Assembly: GCA_022497155.1 (NCBI GenBank)
Contig: MU385720.1
Location: 806,001-870,000 of the forward strand
DNA length: 64,000 nucleotides
Origin: Whalleya microplaca
Taxonomy: Eukaryota > Ascomycota > Sordariomycetes > Xylariales > Xylariaceae
Direction: 5' to 3'
A program made the position numbers and the translations under genes. This document shows positions 59,285 to 64,000 of the stretch, piece after piece (position 1 is the first letter of the stretch; each line of letters begins with the position of its first letter). The notes beneath the pieces are model-generated. The model saw only the letters and a list, made by a program, of their open reading frames with translations, was not told the origin of the DNA and did not search any database.

Positions 59285-61125
59285 ATGTCATTCAGTTCTA
59301 TTTCTGGGGCATCAGTCGCAAACTTCGTGCTTACGATTACGGCGATCTTTATCTCTCTCGTCCTATACCGCGTGTTGTATAATCTCTATCTACATCCTCT
59401 ATCTGGCTTTCCTGGGCCATGGTATGCTGCTTCTACATCACTAGCTACTGTTATCGTGTCACTTCGAAAGCGCGAACCCTATTGGCTATTGGAACTAACT
59501 AAAAATATGGGAGTATGGCATACTATGCATATTATCCCTTTGATGATATTATGCATGTACACTAATACAATACTTGCATAGCCGACCGACCAATTCGCAT
59601 TACTCCTAACCTCTTGCTTTTCCCGAAAGTGGCTGACGTGAAAAACATTTATTGTGACCAAAAGTTGAATAACAAATCTCTTTTCTATGGTTCCGGCGCC
59701 CTTGGGCCACCACATCTATTCAGTACACTAGATGGTGAGGAGCATAGGAAGCTCCGAAAAGCTCTTGAGGGATCGCAGGTGTATATCCTTCTTACCACTA
59801 CATTAGATGTATTCTTACCAATGAAAGTGGACAATTGGCTCTTTGAAGAATATCTGGGAGCCGCGAATTAACAAGCTTATAATGCTTTTCACCGAGAAAA
59901 TAACCCATTTCGCTGAAGCAAAGCAAGAGATTATAATAAGCAACAAGGCTGCGTGAGTATTTTCCTGAATGCAATATGATAATACAAGTATTCTGACATT
60001 ATCTAGAGAATTTGCTGCTGATGTTCTCACCACATTGTCGTTTACAGAGCCTTGGGGTTTCGTCGCGAACCAACGTGATGAGCGCGACTATCTCAAATCC
60101 TGGCGTAAAGGGCTGCCCTATTTTGGCGTGTATAATCGCTGGAACTCTTTTCGGGATTATGTTCTCAAGAATCCTACCCTCTCACCGTACTTCCTACCAA
60201 GTACGAGCGATAAGACTGGAATGGGGTTTTTAGCATTCCATGCTGACCAGGCAATAAAACGACGGGAGAAGAAAATCCAGGAAGCAAATGGTGATTGGCA
60301 AATGGAAAATCCCGATCTACTACAACAGTAAACATTCGAATTATTCATGGAAAGAGTAAGAGATAGCTTGCCATTCATTATATAGTTGCCTAGAAGCTCG
60401 CCACTCCGACAGCTCCCCCCTTAACTCCATTAAGAGACGTGCTCATATGACGCTCATTATTCAAGCCGGCGCCGACACAACTGGGACTGCCATAGGATGC
60501 ACATTGAGGAACCTACTTACAAACCCCGACGTCTTGCACAAGGCCCGAGCTGAAATCGGATTGGCTGATGCAGCGAACAAACTCAGTCGTCCAATAGCCT
60601 ACGAAGAGTCACGTAGGTATCTGCCGTACTGCGGAGCATGCATTAAGGAATCAATGAGGATTACCCCACCCACCCCTAATCTGCTCCCACGAGTTGTCCC
60701 ACCAGGTGGAAAGCAGATAGGAAATGTCTTTGTGCCGGGCGGTACAGAGGTAACCTCGCATTCTTACGTGCTGTCTCGAGACACTACGTTTTATGGGCCC
60801 GATGCCGATAATTTTCGTCCGGAACGATGGCTCGAACCTGGTCGCGCAAATGAATTGGAGAGCTCACTATTCACTTTTAGCATGGGACCGCGGGTCTGTC
60901 TTGGCAAGGACATAGTTTATATGGAGATGTTGGAATTTCTCCCAGAGGTGAGTGGCGATTTATCGATGCTAAGTAGGCGAGAGCTGACATTGATTATGAT
61001 AGATCATTCGGAACTTCGATTTCAGATTATTGGATGTGGGAAAGTATGTTGTTGCTGGTGGAATAGGATATAACGAGAATTTCCGAGTATTGCTTACGAG
61101 AAGACCTGATAAGGATAGACATTAG
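59285..61125 (+). CDS. Cytochrome P450 with one apparent frameshift
   Basis: Six exons fit: 59285-59512, 59582-59778, 59828-59952, 60007-60327, 60386-60947 and 61003-61125 (introns 69, 49, 54, 58 and 55 nt), about 518 aa if one frameshift is allowed. The N-terminal anchor is FVLTITAIFISLVLYRVLYN, followed by the Pro-rich hinge LHPLSGFPGPWYA. Later stretches are GEEHRKLRKAL (C-helix), PDLLQHCLEARHSDSS across intron 4, the I-helix QAGADTTGTAIG, ESMRITPP (K-helix ExxR), FRPERW, and heme loop FSMGPRVCLGK with the Cys ligand near residue 462. The last exon reads GYNENFRVLLTRRPD before the stop at 61125. In exon 1 the A5 run at 59501-59505 is one base short of the frame that gives the expected KYG and joins properly to exon 2. 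This is either a real homopolymer indel or a sequencing error. Substrate unknown. Confidence 0.75.
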
Positions 61126-62178
61126 TGTATATCCTTGTAAAAACAGACAATGTAATATCAAAATGTGGTCTGTATCTTGTATTAGTCCTATTATAGGTAG
61201 TTGCGAAAAGGAATCTGAGATATTATTAATGAAACGAAGGACATAATTTAGCCTTGAATCCAACACGGCTGTGTAGAAGCAACACCACAGACTGATGGGT
61301 TTCTGTCAATATGGGACAAAGTAATGAGGAGTATACTGTCATGGGGTAGGGTGCTAGTGTATAAGATATAGGGGGAGCCAATATATATCACTAGAGTAAA
61401 ATAACTTCAGAGGCACATATAATACCTCTTGATCAAAGGGGAGAGGCTTCAATTCACTGGTAACTGACTGGCTAAAGCTGTGTAACTAGAATAAAAGAAA
61501 ACCAGCCATCGTATATGCCACTGACTACCAGGTACGGCATACTAGCCCCACAATAGTAATAACTTAATTAGTGCAAGGTGAAGCTATATATAAGGTGGCT
61601 TTGCCACCTTATATATATGTTTTTATAGGCGGCCGGGCATACGTAGGCCCGTACCACCCTTAGCCCTATAGGGCGTATCTGAACAGTTTCAGGGGTAATA
61701 TTGGGGGTACTATAGGGGTAACTAATCAAGTCAAGCTGTGAATATCGTCAATTCAACTGGGTTAAAAAATTGAATTAAATTAAGTCAAGTCAAGTCAATG
61801 CAGAAATTAATCGAATTAACTTTATAGGACCGCTGAACTGTCGCAAGGTAATATCACTGCATAGTGAAACCTCTAAATTGAGGCTGCTAAATCGCGGTGC
61901 GACACTAATAAATCACACATGATAAGCTAATCTAGGAGCAAAAGAGACTCAGAGATGAATACGATGACTAGAGATCTTGGTGTTGAAAATGGATTGACCG
62001 GACTCATACGTGTTTACTACCCAGCGTAAGACTCAAATATCATTGAGATAGCACCGAAGTCCAATAGGCATTTCTTAAGAACTTAAATAGATCCAAATAA
62101 TAGGCAGCGTAAATACACACATGATGCTGCTGTGCATAATCAAATCATAGAAATATAGCATTTCGAACCTCATCGTGT
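61126..62178. other. AT-rich intergenic region with a GC-rich island
   Basis: No gene. Contains the hairpin at 61586-61616, then a GC-richer island (about 61620-61720) with GGCGGCCGGGC and CCCTATAGGGCG palindromes, and an AAGTC repeat (about 61780-61795). Right of 62179 is the end of the DUF1399 gene. Confidence 0.55.
61586..61616. repeat. Perfect 14-bp inverted repeat with 3-nt loop
   Basis: ATATATAAGGTGGC (61586-61599) is followed by TTT and its exact reverse complement (61603-61616). It could form a stable hairpin or cruciform. It is a simple palindrome, so a role as transcript terminator or transposon end is not shown. Confidence 0.85.
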
Positions 62179-64000
62179 TTAACAACCACCACCGCCACCA
62201 CCACACTGTTTGGGTATTCGTTAGTTCAATGCTTCATAGTAGGTCTTAGAGAGTGGACTTACACCGCCTCCGCCTCCGCCGCCGCAACCACCACCTCCTC
62301 CTCCCCCACCACAACCACCGCCGCTTCCTCCTCCGCCGATCCCCCCACCTCCACAAGCTGGACCGGATGAGCCGCACTGAAAACCGTAAAGTCAGCTCTT
62401 CTTCACGTATTGAAAACTCGAATTGGGTTAGACTTACCCCACCGCCTCCTCCGCCACAACCTCCGCTTCCCCCACAGCCACCGCCAGCCGCACCACAGGC
62501 TCCCGAGGCACAGGCTCCTTGCCCGGAGCCCATGGCGGCGACGCCGGGGTCGCCACAGGGGTAGATGCCCGGGGTGACATACATCGGGTACACGTATGGA
62601 GCGTAAAGCACTGCGGCACGCTGGGTCAGTATCCGGTTCTCATTGTGCAAGGTAACAGTGGCTGTAGGTACCCTGGAATAGGGTGGAATGCACGTACTGT
62701 AAGGGTAGCCCCAATACATGTAGTAATATTCGTCTCGTGGAGGAAGCTGGCGGCCCTTCTTCTTGGCGCGTTTCTGCGCCTTCTCGTAGTTCTCATCGAG
62801 ATGCATTTGGTGCGACAAGTGTAGTCGGCGGCGGACACTATCGCGATACTTGTCTACGTCCTGGAACTTGACGGAATTGTGTGCGGATATATGAGCGCTG
62901 TTGTCCGGAGGACAAAGATTCGCTTGGCCTGAGGCGTGGAATGACTCTGAGACTGTGATTGTGGCATCTGGTTAGAAAACACCGTTTTGAATGATGAATA
63001 GAGACGAGGGTTATGTATATAGGGTCTCAGGTACATACTCTTCTCGTTCTTAGACACGCCAAATATCTTGCCGACTGATGAGACGTGCGCGGCACGAATG
63101 GACTCGCAATACCAGCAGGTACATTCCGAGTAGACCTCACCGTACAGATTCTGGTAGGCTCTACTAGTCCACTCAAATGCCAAGGAGAGCCTGTCCTCGT
63201 CGATCTTGTCGTCGTGGTCAGCGAACTGGCCTGTCTTGGATTCCATCCAGCTCAAGTAGATTGCCGGGCTGAGCTGATGTGTGTGCCAAGCTAAGTCCAC
63301 GTCAAGAGTCGGAACGACGAATGGGTCCGGGTTCAAGGTCATTATCTTCGTGAAGCGTTCATACTTCATGATGAGTCGTTGCATTGTATCTCGAGCTGCG
63401 GGACTGTGTAGCCAGTCAATCTGTTTACAATGTGAGTTACTGATTTCGATACACAGTTATAAACGAGTATTTAAAACCTACCTTGTGCATCTTTTCTGTG
63501 AAGATGCTCTGTCGCATGACCGCGCCGCCAAGTTCAAGGCCAAATGGTGAAGGATTCCCCCAATAACGTGTCATCATTTTCCTCGTATGAACCCGAGCCT
63601 CTGCTCCGAGTCTATAACGCTTAATCGCATCCTTCCCTGACACGCCCTCAACGGCCTTTACGACGTTATCGCCCTTTATTGCGGTCTCAATGAGGCGACG
63701 GACATGGTCCATCGATACGGAGGCCAATTGATGCCGGGTAAGAAGGGTTAGTATTTCGCTGCGAAGATGTTTCTTAATTAGCCGGTTCGGAAATGTGCGC
63801 CCGAACCTGTCCTTCTTGATACCCGATGCAGGGACTGTCTTAGGCAAGCCCGTCTTGTAGTCCAGTATGGTGCCAGGCATTGGCCGATTCTGGACGAGAA
63901 GCCCCTGAACATCTTTGATGAATTTGGCGACTTCGAGACACTCTCTGGTAATAGTATTGCTGCACTTGGAGCAGATATAGGCGAGATTGCCATCTCCATA
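62179..64000 (-). CDS. DUF1399 glycine-rich domain-containing protein (GRDP-like), partial
   Basis: The gene is open at the right edge, so the 5' end lies beyond 64000. Exons within the window: 64000-63482, 63420-63039, 62967-62438, 62376-62263 and 62205-62179 (introns 61, 71, 61 and 57 nt), 454 residues to the stop. The edge begins inside YGDGNLAYICSKCSNT. The hallmark is PTLDVDLAWHTHQLSP, the DUF1399 motif with the WHTHQL sequence, followed by YLSWMESKTGQFADHDDKID. A Cys-rich CTCWYCESIRAAHVSS stretch follows. After a Tyr-rich linker (YYYMYWGYPYSTCIPPYS) comes a tail of Gly/Cys repeats (GGGCGGSGGCGGGG...), spread over the last three exons. The plant homologues GRDP1/2 take part in stress and growth responses; fungal function is unknown. 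The tail exons (62376-62263 and 62205-62179) are phase-0 blocks. Confidence 0.88.

Noticed and set aside
60328..60446. A second frameshift in the P450 around the I-helix
   Set aside because: Choosing the acceptor at 60384-60385 instead of 60392-60393 gives an in-frame HCLEARHSD stretch that runs straight into the I-helix, so no lesion is needed.

Overview
The window is from a filamentous ascomycete (Pezizomycotina). Genes carry several short introns (mostly 45-130 nt, GT...AG, often with a CTAAC-like branch sequence), there are no operons, and the products are typical of that group: an RpdA-type histone deacetylase with a long acidic tail, a HET-domain protein, Ctr copper transporter, MTC1 and an AIG1-like membrane protein. 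Long AT-rich intergenic stretches and frequent CCTACCT/GGTAGGT motifs would fit Sordariomycetes, perhaps Xylariales, but this is a guess from general appearance. I reconstructed the splice structures by hand from reading frames, splice signals and family expectations; none has been checked against transcripts.

Layout. 1-6 kb: a conserved protein of unknown role and a FAR-17a/AIG1-like membrane protein. 6-19 kb: an AT-rich gap, a Ctr-type copper transporter, then a Dit1-like isocyanide synthase, a Dit2/CYP56-like cytochrome P450 and a Dtr1-like MFS transporter. The last three match the components of the yeast dityrosine pathway (synthase, P450, exporter). 19-27 kb: housekeeping genes (an unknown protein, proteasome lid deubiquitinase RPN11, histone deacetylase RPD3/RpdA). 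28-34 kb: a GMC oxidoreductase with two disabling lesions, a short-chain dehydrogenase and a glutathione S-transferase, separated by AT-rich DNA. 35-47 kb: ribosomal protein uL14, a large disordered AT-hook protein, MTC1 and NAD-type malic enzyme. 49-61 kb: an accessory segment with a HET-domain protein, a phenol-hydroxylase-type FAD monooxygenase, a membrane-anchored indoleamine 2,3-dioxygenase-like protein lacking an evident proximal heme histidine, and a P450 with one apparent homopolymer frameshift. 62-64 kb: the 3' part of a DUF1399 glycine-rich-domain protein that runs off the right edge.

The strongest functional unit is the DIT-like triad at 10.0-18.8 kb. The synthase would turn tyrosine into an isocyanide or N-formyl type intermediate, the P450 would couple or oxidise it, and the MFS protein would export the product, probably towards a spore or cell wall. 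A copper importer sits immediately beside the synthase. Other fungal isocyanide pathways are known to be copper-responsive, so this adjacency is worth testing.
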